Positions 24,434 to 33,201 of a stretch of DNA of 64,000 nt are shown here, piece by piece. The translations under genes were made by a program, and so were the position numbers. The stretch is from Phenylobacterium sp. RIFCSPHIGHO2_01_FULL_69_31 (lineage in GTDB: Bacteria; Pseudomonadota; Alphaproteobacteria; Caulobacterales; Caulobacteraceae). The stretch lies in NCBI RefSeq assembly GCF_001824475.1, contig NZ_MHXN01000028.1:1-64000 (forward strand). The letters run 5' to 3'. Every line of letters begins with the position of its first letter. Position 1 is the stretch's first letter. Below the pieces are notes generated by a model. The model saw only the letters and a program-made list of their open reading frames with translations. It had not been told where the DNA came from and searched no databases.

Positions 24434-25581
24434 CCATGTCCACGACCTCTCAGCTTCCAGGCCACGAGGGGGCCGAAGCGCTTCGGCTTCGCTCCGCCCG
24501 GCCTCGCGTGGCCCGCCTGTCGCGCAAGGTTCTGATCGCCCTGACGGCGACCTCGTCGGTCGCCGTGGTGAGCGCTGTGGCCTACGCCATGAGCACCCAC
24601 GCTGGCGGCCCCGCGCCCGCAGAGGTCTACAACGTCGGGGGCCAGCCACCCGAGCGGCTCAACGCGCTGCCGCGCGATTACGGCGCCGCCCCGAGGCTCG
24701 GACCGCCACTGCCCGGAGATCTCGGACGCCCGATGCTGGAGGCCGAGGTCGCGCCGCCTCCGATGGCGCCGGTCCAGGACGCCGACGCGGGCCAGCAGGA
24801 GGCGCAGACGCGGCGGCAGCGCCTGCTGCAAGAGCGCGACGCGGCGCAAACTAGCCGGCTCTTTTCCACCGAGGCGCAAGGCCAGGCCGCCTCGTTGGCC
24901 GGAAGCGTCACGGGCCTTATTGAAGCCGCTGGGTCAGCTCGGGCCGGACGGGGCACAATCCTTGATGGTCCGGTGGATCGACGGACGACGAGCCCGGACC
25001 GGCTCGCGTCGCCACCATCGCCATTCGTGCTGCAGGCTGGCGCGACGATCCCGGCCGCGCTTCTCACCGGGGTGCGATCGGACCTGCCGGGGCAGATCGT
25101 CGGCCAGGTCACCGAGAACATCTACGACAGCGTGAGCGGCCGCTTCCTATTGATCCCGCAAGGATCGAAGCTCATCGGCGCCTACGATACTCAGGTCGCC
25201 TTTGGACAGAGCCGGGTGCTGTTGGCCTGGACGCGTTTGATCCTTCCGAACGGGCGCTCGCTCGTGCTGGAAAAGCTGCCGGCAGGTGACGCCCAAGGCT
25301 ACGCAGGTCTGCAGGATCGGGTTGACCGCCACTGGGGCGCGCTGTTCGGCGCCGCTGCGCTCTCCACGATCCTCGGTATCGGCGCAGAACTCGGTGAGGA
25401 GGACGATGACGATGACATTGTCCAGGCGCTGCGGGATGGCGCGGCGAGCTCCTTCAACCAAGTGGGGCAGCAGGTAGTCGGACGCAGTCTGAACATCCCG
25501 CCGACGCTGACAATCCGACCGGGAGCCCCGGTGCGGGTGATGGTCACCCGCGACCTCATTCTTGAACCCTACAGAGGCTGA
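24430..25581 (+). CDS. trbI: Conjugal transfer protein TrbI (VirB10)
   Basis: 383 residues. One membrane helix (about 35-55) follows a cytoplasmic tail. A Pro-rich spacer and a coiled segment (about 115-150) lead to the VirB10 domain with IPAALLTGVRSDLPGQIVGQVTENIYD, LLIPQGSKLIGAYDTQVAFGQ and PTLTIRPGAPVRVMVTRDL. It spans both membranes and gates the channel. Starts in the trbG stop (ATGA). Last structural mating gene of the operon. Confidence 0.94.
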   Translation: MTMSTTSQLPGHEGAEALRLRSARPRVARLSRKVLIALTATSSVAVVSAVAYAMSTHAGGPAPAEVYNVGGQPPERLNALPRDYGAAPRLGPPLPGDLGRPMLEAEVAPPPMAPVQDADAGQQEAQTRRQRLLQERDAAQTSRLFSTEAQGQAASLAGSVTGLIEAAGSARAGRGTILDGPVDRRTTSPDRLASPPSPFVLQAGATIPAALLTGVRSDLPGQIVGQVTENIYDSVSGRFLLIPQGSKLIGAYDTQVAFGQSRVLLAWTRLILPNGRSLVLEKLPAGDAQGYAGLQDRVDRHWGALFGAAALSTILGIGAELGEEDDDDDIVQALRDGAASSFNQVGQQVVGRSLNIPPTLTIRPGAPVRVMVTRDLILEPYRG

Positions 25582-25592
25582 GAGGTGTGCAT

Positions 25593-25823
25593 ATGGCCAA
25601 GCTGAAACTCGCCGAGCTGCAGGACGACACCCCTGTGAAGCTCACCGTCGAACTGCCTGGAGCCGTGCACCGCGACCTGGTCGCCTACGGCGAAGCGCTG
25701 GCGGCCCAAGGCGGCCGAGCGCTCGAACCCGCGAAGCTGATCGTGCCGATGCTGTCCCGGTTCATGAACACCGATCGCGCCTTCATCCGCACGAAGCGCT
25801 CCGGCGACAGCGCGAGTCGCTGA
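25593..25823 (+). CDS. DUF2274 domain-containing protein
   Basis: 76 residues starting MAKLKLAELQDDTPVKLTVELP, then RDLVAYGEALAAQGG and KLIVPMLSRFMNTDRAF: a full DUF2274 domain. The family is small and soluble, and always follows trbI in these elements; it looks like a ribbon-helix-helix type protein, so an operon regulator is possible, but no function is known. ATG at 25593 has GAGAGG 7 nt upstream; a GTG two codons earlier is less likely. Confidence 0.88.
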   Translation: MAKLKLAELQDDTPVKLTVELPGAVHRDLVAYGEALAAQGGRALEPAKLIVPMLSRFMNTDRAFIRTKRSGDSASR

Positions 25824-26327
25824 GGCTCGAAGCGAGGCGAGGGGAGGCGTGGCCCATGTCACCACGCGCTGCGGGAAAGTGCGGGGCAGTTCCGCGGGTT
25901 AGCGGAACGTGCTCACGCATCAAACCAGCGCCACTTCAAGGTCGTTGAGAGCGCGCGCGAGCCCTGCCGCTACGCGAAGTGACCGGACGGGACGACCATG
26001 TTCTGGGGCGCGGCTCGGCCATAGTGCGGGACATTTACATCGCCGTTCAGGCGGCTGAGCAGTCGATCCGGGCCAGATTCGCGGGGTGGCGCCGAGGGTG
26101 ATGGACCAGCAGCGCACGAGCGCCTGGCGCGAGTCTCGCTGCCCGATGACTTGCCTGTCCTGGGCCAAGCCGCTGGCGGCGCACAACGTCACCATTTATC
26201 AGCGCGTCAGCGATGCTCTGCGCTGCCGCACTTAAGCGTGGCTTAAGGTGGCCGCCGTCTCCAGCCCGCGAGGACAGGAGACATCGATGCATCCACCCCT
26301 TCAGGCGTCGGTCGGCGGCGGCCGGTC
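25824..26327. other. Junction between trb operon and cargo; no intact gene
   Basis: No credible full-length gene. At 25889-25908 there is a hairpin, GTTCCGC-GGGTTA-GCGGAAC, possibly ending the trb transcript. A short open stretch ending at 25982 encodes a protein-like tail (LAERAHASNQRHFKVVESA) without an obvious start, perhaps a relic. The PmrA/QseB-type box at 26231-26247 and a 15-codon leader at 26287 belong to the RND operon. Confidence 0.5.
26231..26247 (+). promoter_or_regulatory. PmrA/QseB-type box upstream of the RND operon
   Basis: CTTAAG-CGTGG-CTTAAG: two identical half-sites in 11-bp phase, the classic arrangement for OmpR-family response regulators and close to the PmrA box (YTTAAK-N5-YTTAAK). 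It is 81 nt before the RND gene. The same pattern occurs at 37358 and 41953 near other cargo operons. Confidence 0.75.
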
Positions 26328-26334
26328 ATGCTAG
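26287..26334 (+). CDS. Possible 15-codon leader peptide coupled to the RND gene
   Basis: ATG at 26287 has a good AGGAG 6 nt upstream and encodes MHPPLQASVGGGRSC, ending in TAG at 26332-26334. The RND start codon (26328) lies inside its last codons, while the RND gene has no good ribosome site of its own. Translation of the leader would therefore deliver ribosomes to the pump gene. Too short to judge by codon use. Confidence 0.4.
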   Translation: MHPPLQASVGGGRSC

Positions 26335-29300
26335 CGATCGTCCGCATTGCGCTGACCCGGCCCCTTACGTTCGTGGTGATGGCGCTGCTGATCGCCATTG
26401 GCGGGGCGCTCGCGGCCGTCAGAACACCCGTGGACATCTTCCCGAGCATCCGCGTGCCGGTGATTGCGGTGGCCTGGACCTATGCGGGCCTGCCGCCAGA
26501 GGAGATGGCGGGCCGGATCATCACGCCGTTCGAGCGCGCGCTTTCGGCCACGGTCAGCGACATCGAGCATGTCGAGAGCCAGTCTATGCCGGGGGTTGGG
26601 GTAGTGAAGATCTTCTTCCAGCCCGGCGTGGATATCCGCACGGCGACGGCGCAGCTGACATCCATCTCGCAGACCGTCTTGAGGCAGATGCCGCCCGGCA
26701 TCAGCCCGCCATTCATCGTCAACTACGACGCATCGACGGTGCCGATTCTGCAGCTCGCGCTGTCTGGCGAGGGGCTGACAGAGCAGCAGCTCTACGACCT
26801 CGGACTCAATCAGGTGCGGCCGCAGCTCATCACCGTACCGGGGGCCGCCGCGCCGTTCCCGTCCGGGGGCCGCCAGCGGCAGATCCAGATCGATCTCGAC
26901 CCACAAGCGCTGCGGGCGCGCGGCCTGTCGGCCCAGGATGTCTCGACCGCGATTGCGGCGCAGAACCAAATCAATCCCGCCGGCTTCGCCAAGATCGGCG
27001 AGTACCAGTACAACGTCCGGCTTAACAACGCGCCCAACTCCATCGCCGCCCTGAACGATCTTCCGGTGAAGGTGGTCGAGGGCGCCACCATCTACCTTCG
27101 GGATGTCGCCTATGTGCGCGACGGCAGCGCACCGCAGACGAACGTCGTGCACGTCGACGGTCAGCGCTCCGCCCTCATCACCATCCTGCGCAACGGCTCG
27201 GCGTCTACGTTGTCGATCGTCGATGGGATCAAGAAGAAGCTGCCCCAGATCGCGGCCGGGCTTCCGGCTGAGCTGAAGATCACACCGCTGGGGGACCAAT
27301 CGATCTTCGTCCGGGGGGCGCTTGAGGCGGTCGTCGTCGAAGGGGCCATTGCCGCGGCGCTCACATCGCTGATGATCCTGCTGTTCCTGGGGTCCTGGCG
27401 CTCGACGGCGATCATCGCGTTGTCGATCCCGCTTGCGGTCCTCGCAGCGATCGCAGCGCTCTCAGGCGCAGGCCAGACCCTGAACGTGATGACGCTCGGC
27501 GGCTTGGCTCTCGCCATCGGCATCCTGGTCGATGACGCGACAGTCACCATTGAGAACATCAACTGGCACCTGGAACAGGGGAAGGGTGTTCGGGAGGCCA
27601 TTCTCGACGGCGCGGCGCAGATCGTGACCCCGGCTTTCGTCTCGCTCCTGTGCATCTGCATCGTCTTCGTTCCGATGCTCTTCCTGCCGGGCGTCTCGGG
27701 ATACCTGTTCGTCCCGATGGCGCTGGCGGTCGTCTTTGCGCTCATCGCCTCCTTCATCCTCTCGCGGACGCTCGTGCCGACAATGGCGATGTATCTCCTG
27801 CGGCCGCACAAGGCGGGCGGAGCTCATCCGGATGCGCAGCGGTCCGCCAATCCGCTGGTGCGGTTCCAGCAGGCGTTCGAGCGCAGGTTCGAAGCGTTCC
27901 GTCTCAGCTACGGCGGGCTGCTCGAGCAGACCCTGCGAGGGCGGCGCTGGTTCGTGCCAGGCTTCCTCGCGATGGCTGTGGCGTCCCTGGCGATCACGCC
28001 CTGGCTGGGCCGCGACTTCTTCCCGAGCGTGGACTCCGGCCAGATCGCCCTCCACGTCCGCGCGCCCGCGGGGACACGGGTCGAGGAGACCGCGGCTGAA
28101 ATGGCGCGGGTGCAGGCCCGCATCCGGAATTTGATCCCGGCCAACGAGCTGCGATCCATGGTCGACAACATCGGCCTGTCGAGCGCGCCGCTGAACACCG
28201 TCTACAACAACAGCGGCACGGTGGGTCCGGGCGAGGGCGACATCCTCATCGCGCTCGAGCACGGCCACACGCCGACCGAACGCCATGTGGAGCGGCTGCG
28301 CCAGGACCTGCCCAAGCATTTCCCCAGCCTGGAGTTCGCGTTTCTACCCGCTGATATCACCAGCCAGATTCTGAACTTCGGGTCGCCGGCCCCCCTCGAC
28401 ATCCAGATCAGCGGCCGCGATCGGAAGGCCAACCGCACCTATGCCGAAGCGCTGCTGCGCGAAGTGAGGCGTATTCCCGGGCTGGCCGACGCCCGTCTGC
28501 AGCAATCTGCGCGCTACCCGCAGCTCGATGTTGAGGTCGACCGCACCCGCATGGCGCAGGTCGGGCTGACGCAACGCGATGTCACCGTGAGTCTCGCAAA
28601 CGCCTTGGCGGGCACCTCGCAGACCGCGCCCATGTTCTTCCTTCACCCGCAGAACGGGGTCTCCTACCCGGTCGTGGCCCAGGCTCCGGAGCATCGGGTG
28701 GGCTCAGTGGAAGAGCTTCGTGCGCTTCCAGTCACGGGAGCGAACGGCGCAGCGCCCCAGACACTCGGCGCGCTTGGCGAGATTCGCCGGAGCAGCACCG
28801 CCTCGGTGATCAGTCACTACGACATCCAGCCGACGCTCAACATCTACGCGACCGCCCATGGCCGCGATCTCGGCGCCGTGGCTCGGGATGTGGAGCGCGC
28901 GATTGAACGCCTCGACGCCAAGCAGCCGAAGGGCTCGACCGTCACCCTGCGCGGCCAATACGCCACGATGAACACCGCCTTCCTCGGGCTCGGCCTGGGG
29001 CTGATCGGCGCCGTGGTGCTGATCTACCTGGTTCTGGTGGTCAACTTCCAAAGCTGGGCCGATCCGCTGGTGATCGTCTCGGCGCTTCCGGGCGCGCTTG
29101 CCGGGATCGTTTGGCTGCTCTTCGCGACCGGAACGACGCTGTCGGTGCCGGCCCTGACCGGAGCCATCATGTGCCTCGGGGTCTCGACCGCGAACTCGGT
29201 GCTGGTGGTGAGCTTCGCGCGCGAGCGGTTGGCCATCCTGGGCGACGCGAGCCGCGCGGCGCTCGAGGCTGGCCTGGCGCGATTCCGGCCAGTGCTGATG

Positions 29301-29516
29301 ACAGCTCTCGCCATGATCATCGGCATGGCCCCCATGGCCCTTGGGATCGGGGAGGGCGGCGAGCAGAACGCGCCCCTTGGCCGCGCCGTCATCGGCGGAC
29401 TGGTGGTCGCGACCGCCGCCACCCTGTTCCTCGTGCCCGCCATCTTCTCCTTCGTCCATCGCCACGTCCGCCGGCCGTCAACTGCAGAGGAAAGCCATGT
29501 CGCCTACGCCCCCTAA
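26328..29516 (+). CDS. RND-family efflux permease
   Basis: 1062 residues, normal for the HAE/AcrB-type group. Twelve helices in the 1+5+1+5 layout; the fourth helix carries GILVDDATVTIENI, whose paired Asp residues form the proton relay. N-terminus MLAIVRIALTRPLTFVVMALL and the DIFPSIRVPVIAV motif are typical. With the adjacent adaptor and outer-membrane factor it makes a complete tripartite pump; the substrate is unknown. The motifs fit the hydrophobic-compound group better than the CusA metal group. Its 3' end overlaps the adaptor gene by 20 nt. A PmrA/QseB-type box lies upstream. Confidence 0.92.
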   Translation: MLAIVRIALTRPLTFVVMALLIAIGGALAAVRTPVDIFPSIRVPVIAVAWTYAGLPPEEMAGRIITPFERALSATVSDIEHVESQSMPGVGVVKIFFQPGVDIRTATAQLTSISQTVLRQMPPGISPPFIVNYDASTVPILQLALSGEGLTEQQLYDLGLNQVRPQLITVPGAAAPFPSGGRQRQIQIDLDPQALRARGLSAQDVSTAIAAQNQINPAGFAKIGEYQYNVRLNNAPNSIAALNDLPVKVVEGATIYLRDVAYVRDGSAPQTNVVHVDGQRSALITILRNGSASTLSIVDGIKKKLPQIAAGLPAELKITPLGDQSIFVRGALEAVVVEGAIAAALTSLMILLFLGSWRSTAIIALSIPLAVLAAIAALSGAGQTLNVMTLGGLALAIGILVDDATVTIENINWHLEQGKGVREAILDGAAQIVTPAFVSLLCICIVFVPMLFLPGVSGYLFVPMALAVVFALIASFILSRTLVPTMAMYLLRPHKAGGAHPDAQRSANPLVRFQQAFERRFEAFRLSYGGLLEQTLRGRRWFVPGFLAMAVASLAITPWLGRDFFPSVDSGQIALHVRAPAGTRVEETAAEMARVQARIRNLIPANELRSMVDNIGLSSAPLNTVYNNSGTVGPGEGDILIALEHGHTPTERHVERLRQDLPKHFPSLEFAFLPADITSQILNFGSPAPLDIQISGRDRKANRTYAEALLREVRRIPGLADARLQQSARYPQLDVEVDRTRMAQVGLTQRDVTVSLANALAGTSQTAPMFFLHPQNGVSYPVVAQAPEHRVGSVEELRALPVTGANGAAPQTLGALGEIRRSSTASVISHYDIQPTLNIYATAHGRDLGAVARDVERAIERLDAKQPKGSTVTLRGQYATMNTAFLGLGLGLIGAVVLIYLVLVVNFQSWADPLVIVSALPGALAGIVWLLFATGTTLSVPALTGAIMCLGVSTANSVLVVSFARERLAILGDASRAALEAGLARFRPVLMTALAMIIGMAPMALGIGEGGEQNAPLGRAVIGGLVVATAATLFLVPAIFSFVHRHVRRPSTAEESHVAYAP

Positions 29517-30663
29517 GCCGCGGAGGCTCAGCCTAAAACACGCCGGCGTCGGCGCCGGGCTGGGCGCGGCCGTGATCCTTGCCGTTGGCGCGGCCGCCCG
29601 GAACGCCAACGACGCTGAACTCGCGCGGGTCTCAGGAGAGGCCGCCACGCCCACCGTCCGCGTGGTGCAGGCCAAGGCCGCCAGGGGTGACGGCAAGCTG
29701 GCGCTTCCGGCCGAGGTCCAGGCCTGGAACACGGCGGCGATCCACGCCCGCACCAACGGCTATGTCGCACGCTGGCTGGTCAACATCGGCGATCGCGTGG
29801 CGGCCGGGCAGACGCTGGCGGTCATCGAAGCGCCGGAGCTCGACGAGCAACTCGCCCAGGCGCGAGCGCAGCTGCAGACGGCCGTCGCCGAGCAGAGGCT
29901 CGCGGCCACGACGGCCGACCGATGGAACCGCCTGCTTGAGAAGGATGCGGTCTCCCGCCAAGCGGCGGACGAGAAGGCAGGAGCCCTGGCGGCTCAGAGT
30001 GCGGTTCTGAAGTCGGAGCAAGCCAACGTTCAGCGGCTGGAAGCGCTCAAGGGCTTCACCCTGATCAAGGCGCCCTTCGATGGGGTGATCACGAGTCGTT
30101 CCGCCGAGATCGGCGCGCTGGTGAGCGCCGGCTCTGCGACCCCAGCCTTGTTCACCCTCGCCGATACCCGGCGGATGCGCATCTTCGTGCGCGTGCCCCA
30201 GGCGGAGTCGGCGGGCATCCGGCCGGGGTTGGCGGCTGAATTGCGGCTGCCGGAGTACCCTGACGCCGCCCTCCCTGCGATCGTGACGCGCTCCGCCGAA
30301 GCCGTTGATCGTCGATCCGGGACCATGCTCGTCGAGCTTCAGAGTGACAATGCGTCTGGCAGGCTGAAGCCTGGGGCCTATGCCGAGGTCGCGCTCCCCG
30401 CGCTGGCCCGCGGCGGCGTGGTGATTCCAGCCAGTGCGCTGATCCTTGGTCCGGAGGGGCCGAGGGTCGCCACGGTGGCGGCAACCGGCACGGTCGCCCT
30501 GACGCCGGTGAAGCTGGGGCGAGACGATGGTCGAACGGTCGAGGTCGCGGCAGGGCTGGCGGCTGGCGCGACCGTGATCAGCGCCCCACCCGATGCCCTG
30601 AGGGCCGGTGACAAGGTCCGCGTCCTTGAGGACCGGAAGGACGCGGCACATGCGCGTCGCTAG
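29497..30663 (+). CDS. HlyD-family periplasmic adaptor of the RND pump
   Basis: 388 residues. An N-terminal membrane anchor (about 14-32), lipoyl-like halves (AAIHARTNGYVARWLVNIGDRVAAGQ and FTLIKAPFDGVITSR) flanking an alpha-helical hairpin (about 110-185), then beta-barrel and membrane-proximal domains. It joins the permease to the outer-membrane factor. ATG at 29497 has AGAGGAAAG upstream; the open frame before it is a shadow of the permease gene. Confidence 0.92.
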   Translation: MSPTPPKPRRLSLKHAGVGAGLGAAVILAVGAAARNANDAELARVSGEAATPTVRVVQAKAARGDGKLALPAEVQAWNTAAIHARTNGYVARWLVNIGDRVAAGQTLAVIEAPELDEQLAQARAQLQTAVAEQRLAATTADRWNRLLEKDAVSRQAADEKAGALAAQSAVLKSEQANVQRLEALKGFTLIKAPFDGVITSRSAEIGALVSAGSATPALFTLADTRRMRIFVRVPQAESAGIRPGLAAELRLPEYPDAALPAIVTRSAEAVDRRSGTMLVELQSDNASGRLKPGAYAEVALPALARGGVVIPASALILGPEGPRVATVAATGTVALTPVKLGRDDGRTVEVAAGLAAGATVISAPPDALRAGDKVRVLEDRKDAAHARR

Positions 30664-32125
30664 AACCGTATCTGTGCTGGCGCTTCTCGGACTTGCCGGC
30701 TGCTCGCTGGCGCCCCGCCTGGAGCTGCCCGTCGTCTCGCCCGCGCCGAGTTACAAAGGCGCAGCCGACTGGAATCTGGCTTCACCGGCCGATCATGGCC
30801 CGCGCGGCGAATGGTGGACTGCCTTCGACGATCCGGTGCTGGATGACCTTATGCGGCGCCTGGACCGCGCCAGTCCCACCGTCGCCGCAGCGGTTGCGCG
30901 GTTTGAGCAGGCGCAGGCGGCGTCGGAGGCCGCCGCGGGCGCCCGGAGTCCGGTCGGCTCGGCGAGCGCAAGCCTCACCCGCCGCAGGGCATCCGCCGCG
31001 GGCGACGACTCGGGCGGTGACGAGTCGGGCGTCGCGGTCCTGGGGGGATTGCTGCGCTACGAGCTCGACCTTTGGGGGCGCCTCCGCAACGAGGCGGCGG
31101 CCCGGGATGCGGAGTCCGCCGCCAGCGCCGCCGACCTGGCGAACACCCGGCTCAGCCTTCAGGCGGCACTGGCGGATACGTACCTGCGGCTCCGAGGGTT
31201 GGACGCCGAGGCGGCGTTGATCGACGAAGCTGTGTGCGCTTACGAGCGAGCCCACCAGCTGACTGTCACCCGGCAGGAGAGCGGCGCCGCGTCCGGACTG
31301 GAGACGGGCCGCTCGGAGGTGCAACTTACCCGGGCCCGTGCGCTGCGCCACAGCCTGCAGCGCCGCCGCGCCCAGCTCGAGAACCAGGTCGCAACCCTGG
31401 TCGGGGAAACGCCGACGACCTTCACCTTGCCCCTGAACAGGACACTCCCGACGACCCCGGAGGCGCCGCCGAGCCTTCCGTCGGAGCTGCTCGAACGTCG
31501 GCCGGATGTGGCGGCGGCCGCGCGTCGCGTGGCCGCGGCCAATGCGCGGATCGGCGTCGCGCGCGCAGCCTACTTCCCGAGCCTCTCCATCGAGACCTCG
31601 GTGGGGGTTCAGTCCGTGAGCCGTCATCTTGCGTCGTCCCCGGCGAGTGTCTGGGCGCTCGGTCCGCTCGCCGTCGTCGCGCCGCTTGTCGACGGGGGGC
31701 GCCGTCAAGCGCAGCTTCGCCAAAGTCGAGGGCTTCACGCCGAGGCTTCCGCTAAGTACCGCGAGACCGCTTTGACAGCGTTCCGCGAGGTGGAGGACGC
31801 GCTCGCCGCGCGGCAGCGCCTGAGCGAAGAGGCTGATGAGCTGCAGCTTGCCGCGGCGGCCGCGACCAGGACGCAGGCCCTGGCGCTCAGCGCCTACCGT
31901 GATGGGGCCTCTGACTACCTCGAAGTGGTGACGGCGCAGACCGCCGCTCTGGAAGCGCAGCGTGCGGAGCTCGCCACGTTGACGGCCAGGCTGCAGTCGT
32001 TTGTCGCCTTGGTTCGCGCCCTTGGCGGTGGGACGGGGAGCGGCGGCAGGTCGCTGCTGGGGGCGCCGGATGACCCTGAAGCTGGCTGCCCGCCCTTGCA
32101 GGCCGGCTGTCAGCCGGCCACGTAG
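30650..32125 (+). CDS. NodT-family outer-membrane factor (TolC-like lipoprotein)
   Basis: 491 residues. A lipoprotein signal with LAGCSLAPRLELP, then GEWWTAFDDPVLDDLMRRL, the conserved start of NodT-type factors, and two OEP repeats with long helices; ERRPDVAAAARRVAAANARIGVARAAYFPSL marks the second. It forms the trimeric outer-membrane exit duct. The start overlaps the adaptor stop by 14 nt. The C-terminus is slightly extended and Gly-rich. It converges tightly with the methyltransferase gene at 32127. Confidence 0.92.
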   Translation: MRVARTVSVLALLGLAGCSLAPRLELPVVSPAPSYKGAADWNLASPADHGPRGEWWTAFDDPVLDDLMRRLDRASPTVAAAVARFEQAQAASEAAAGARSPVGSASASLTRRRASAAGDDSGGDESGVAVLGGLLRYELDLWGRLRNEAAARDAESAASAADLANTRLSLQAALADTYLRLRGLDAEAALIDEAVCAYERAHQLTVTRQESGAASGLETGRSEVQLTRARALRHSLQRRRAQLENQVATLVGETPTTFTLPLNRTLPTTPEAPPSLPSELLERRPDVAAAARRVAAANARIGVARAAYFPSLSIETSVGVQSVSRHLASSPASVWALGPLAVVAPLVDGGRRQAQLRQSRGLHAEASAKYRETALTAFREVEDALAARQRLSEEADELQLAAAAATRTQALALSAYRDGASDYLEVVTAQTAALEAQRAELATLTARLQSFVALVRALGGGTGSGGRSLLGAPDDPEAGCPPLQAGCQPAT

Positions 32126-32126
32126 C

Positions 32127-32747
32127 TCACCCCGGACGCCGCGCCACGAGGTCGATGAGAGCGGACATCCCCGCGTGGCCTGATCCCTCTGAAAGCAGGG
32201 CGTCATAGGATGTAAGCTCAAGGATCTGCATGTCCGCGAAGGCGTCACGGAGCATCCGTTCTGTGTAGAGGTTTTCGAGGGTGGTAGGCCCGCCGGTGCC
32301 ATATGCGAGCTGCTCCGGCCGGTAGCCTTCCAGCAGGAGCAGCCCCCCTGGCCGCAGCGCTTGCTGCATGCCCTTGAATATCCGACTGCGCAGGTCCGGG
32401 CTGGCGAACTGGATGAAGATCCCTGCGACGACGTCGAACGCCTGGTCTGGCCAACTCCAGGTGGTCAGGTCAGCGAGTTCACAGGTGATCTCGACGCCGC
32501 AGCGCTCGGCGAGTCGCCGCGCCTTGTCCTGGGCGACGGGCGATCCGTCGATCGAGACGACTTCAAGACCTTGTTCCGCCAACCATACGCCGTTCCGTCC
32601 CTCTCCGTCCGCCACCGACAGAGCGCGGACGCGGGATTGCAGCCGATGCCTCTGGCGCGCGAGAAAGGCGTTCGGCCGCTCTCCGAACAGGTAGCCCTGC
32701 TGCGCGTACCGTTCGTCCCAACGGCGCAGCCCTGGATCATCCATCAT
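32127..32747 (-). CDS. TehB-like class I SAM-dependent methyltransferase
   Basis: 206 residues: WDERYAQQGYLFGERPNAFL at the start, then a somewhat degenerate SAM-binding segment (ALSVADGEGRNGVWLAEQGLEVVSIDGSP) and LRPGGLLLLEGYRPEQLAYGTGGP. This resembles the TehB/thiopurine-methyltransferase-like group that methylates tellurite, selenite or thiols. Last gene of the dsbD-led operon, 67 nt after DUF302. Thiol or chalcogen substrates are inferred from context. Confidence 0.8.
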   Translation of the reverse strand: MMDDPGLRRWDERYAQQGYLFGERPNAFLARQRHRLQSRVRALSVADGEGRNGVWLAEQGLEVVSIDGSPVAQDKARRLAERCGVEITCELADLTTWSWPDQAFDVVAGIFIQFASPDLRSRIFKGMQQALRPGGLLLLEGYRPEQLAYGTGGPTTLENLYTERMLRDAFADMQILELTSYDALLSEGSGHAGMSALIDLVARRPG

Positions 32748-32814
32748 CCAACCTTCTCATACAGCCCCGCGGAGGCGTACCACGAGCGCAGAGGCTTGAG
32801 CCTTCGGCGACAGA

Positions 32815-33201
32815 TCAAAGCTCGTCGATGGCCGCCCGTAACCTCGCGGCCACCTCGCCGGCCTTTTCCTTGAGGTCTGGGTTGTCGATGGCCTGCATGG
32901 ACGCCACGGGATCTATGGCGGCGACTTCCGTGCTCCCATCGCTCCGCTGTTGGACCACAACGTTGCACGGCAGCATGGTTCCGACCTTGTCCTCGAGCTG
33001 AAGCGCTTCATAGGCCAGCCTCGGGTTGCAGGCGCCCAGGATGGTGTAGGGGCGGAAGCTTTCGCCGAGCTTCGCTTGCAGCGTTTGGCGGATGTCGATC
33101 TCGGTGATGACGCCGAAGCCCTGTTGCGCAAGCGCCGCGCGCGCGGCGGCCAGAGCCGCGTCGAAGGGTAGGTCCAAGGTTTTGGCGTGGTAGTAGCTCA
33201 T
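32815..33201 (-). CDS. DUF302 domain-containing protein
   Basis: 128 residues covering a full DUF302 domain: FDAALAAARAALAQQGFGVITEIDI, YTILGACNPRLAYEAL and the conserved Cys of MLPCNVVV. The family is often found beside sulfur-oxidation, thiol-redox and hypochlorite-response genes, but its biochemistry is unclear. Two conserved Cys (GACNP and LPCNV) could bind a thiol, haem or metal. Start overlaps the stop of the upstream methyltransferase gene, so they are co-translated. Confidence 0.88.
   Translation of the reverse strand: MSYYHAKTLDLPFDAALAAARAALAQQGFGVITEIDIRQTLQAKLGESFRPYTILGACNPRLAYEALQLEDKVGTMLPCNVVVQQRSDGSTEVAAIDPVASMQAIDNPDLKEKAGEVAARLRAAIDEL

Larger units (their letters stand above)
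3384..25823. mobile_element. Conjugative-element backbone (ParB to trbI and DUF2274)
   Basis: Gene order ParB, DUF736, ArdC-like, XRE, DUF2285-type, AlpA-like, DUF2840, TraF, lytic transglycosylase, relaxase, TraG, CopG, trbBCDEJKLFGI, DUF2274 is a conserved core in alphaproteobacterial ICEs and megaplasmids with a Ti/IncP-type mating system. All structural trb genes read through intact. There is no integrase, excisionase-integrase pair or replication initiator in the window, so ICE versus plasmid cannot be decided here. Flanking chromosomal genes to the right favour an integrated element. Confidence 0.8.
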
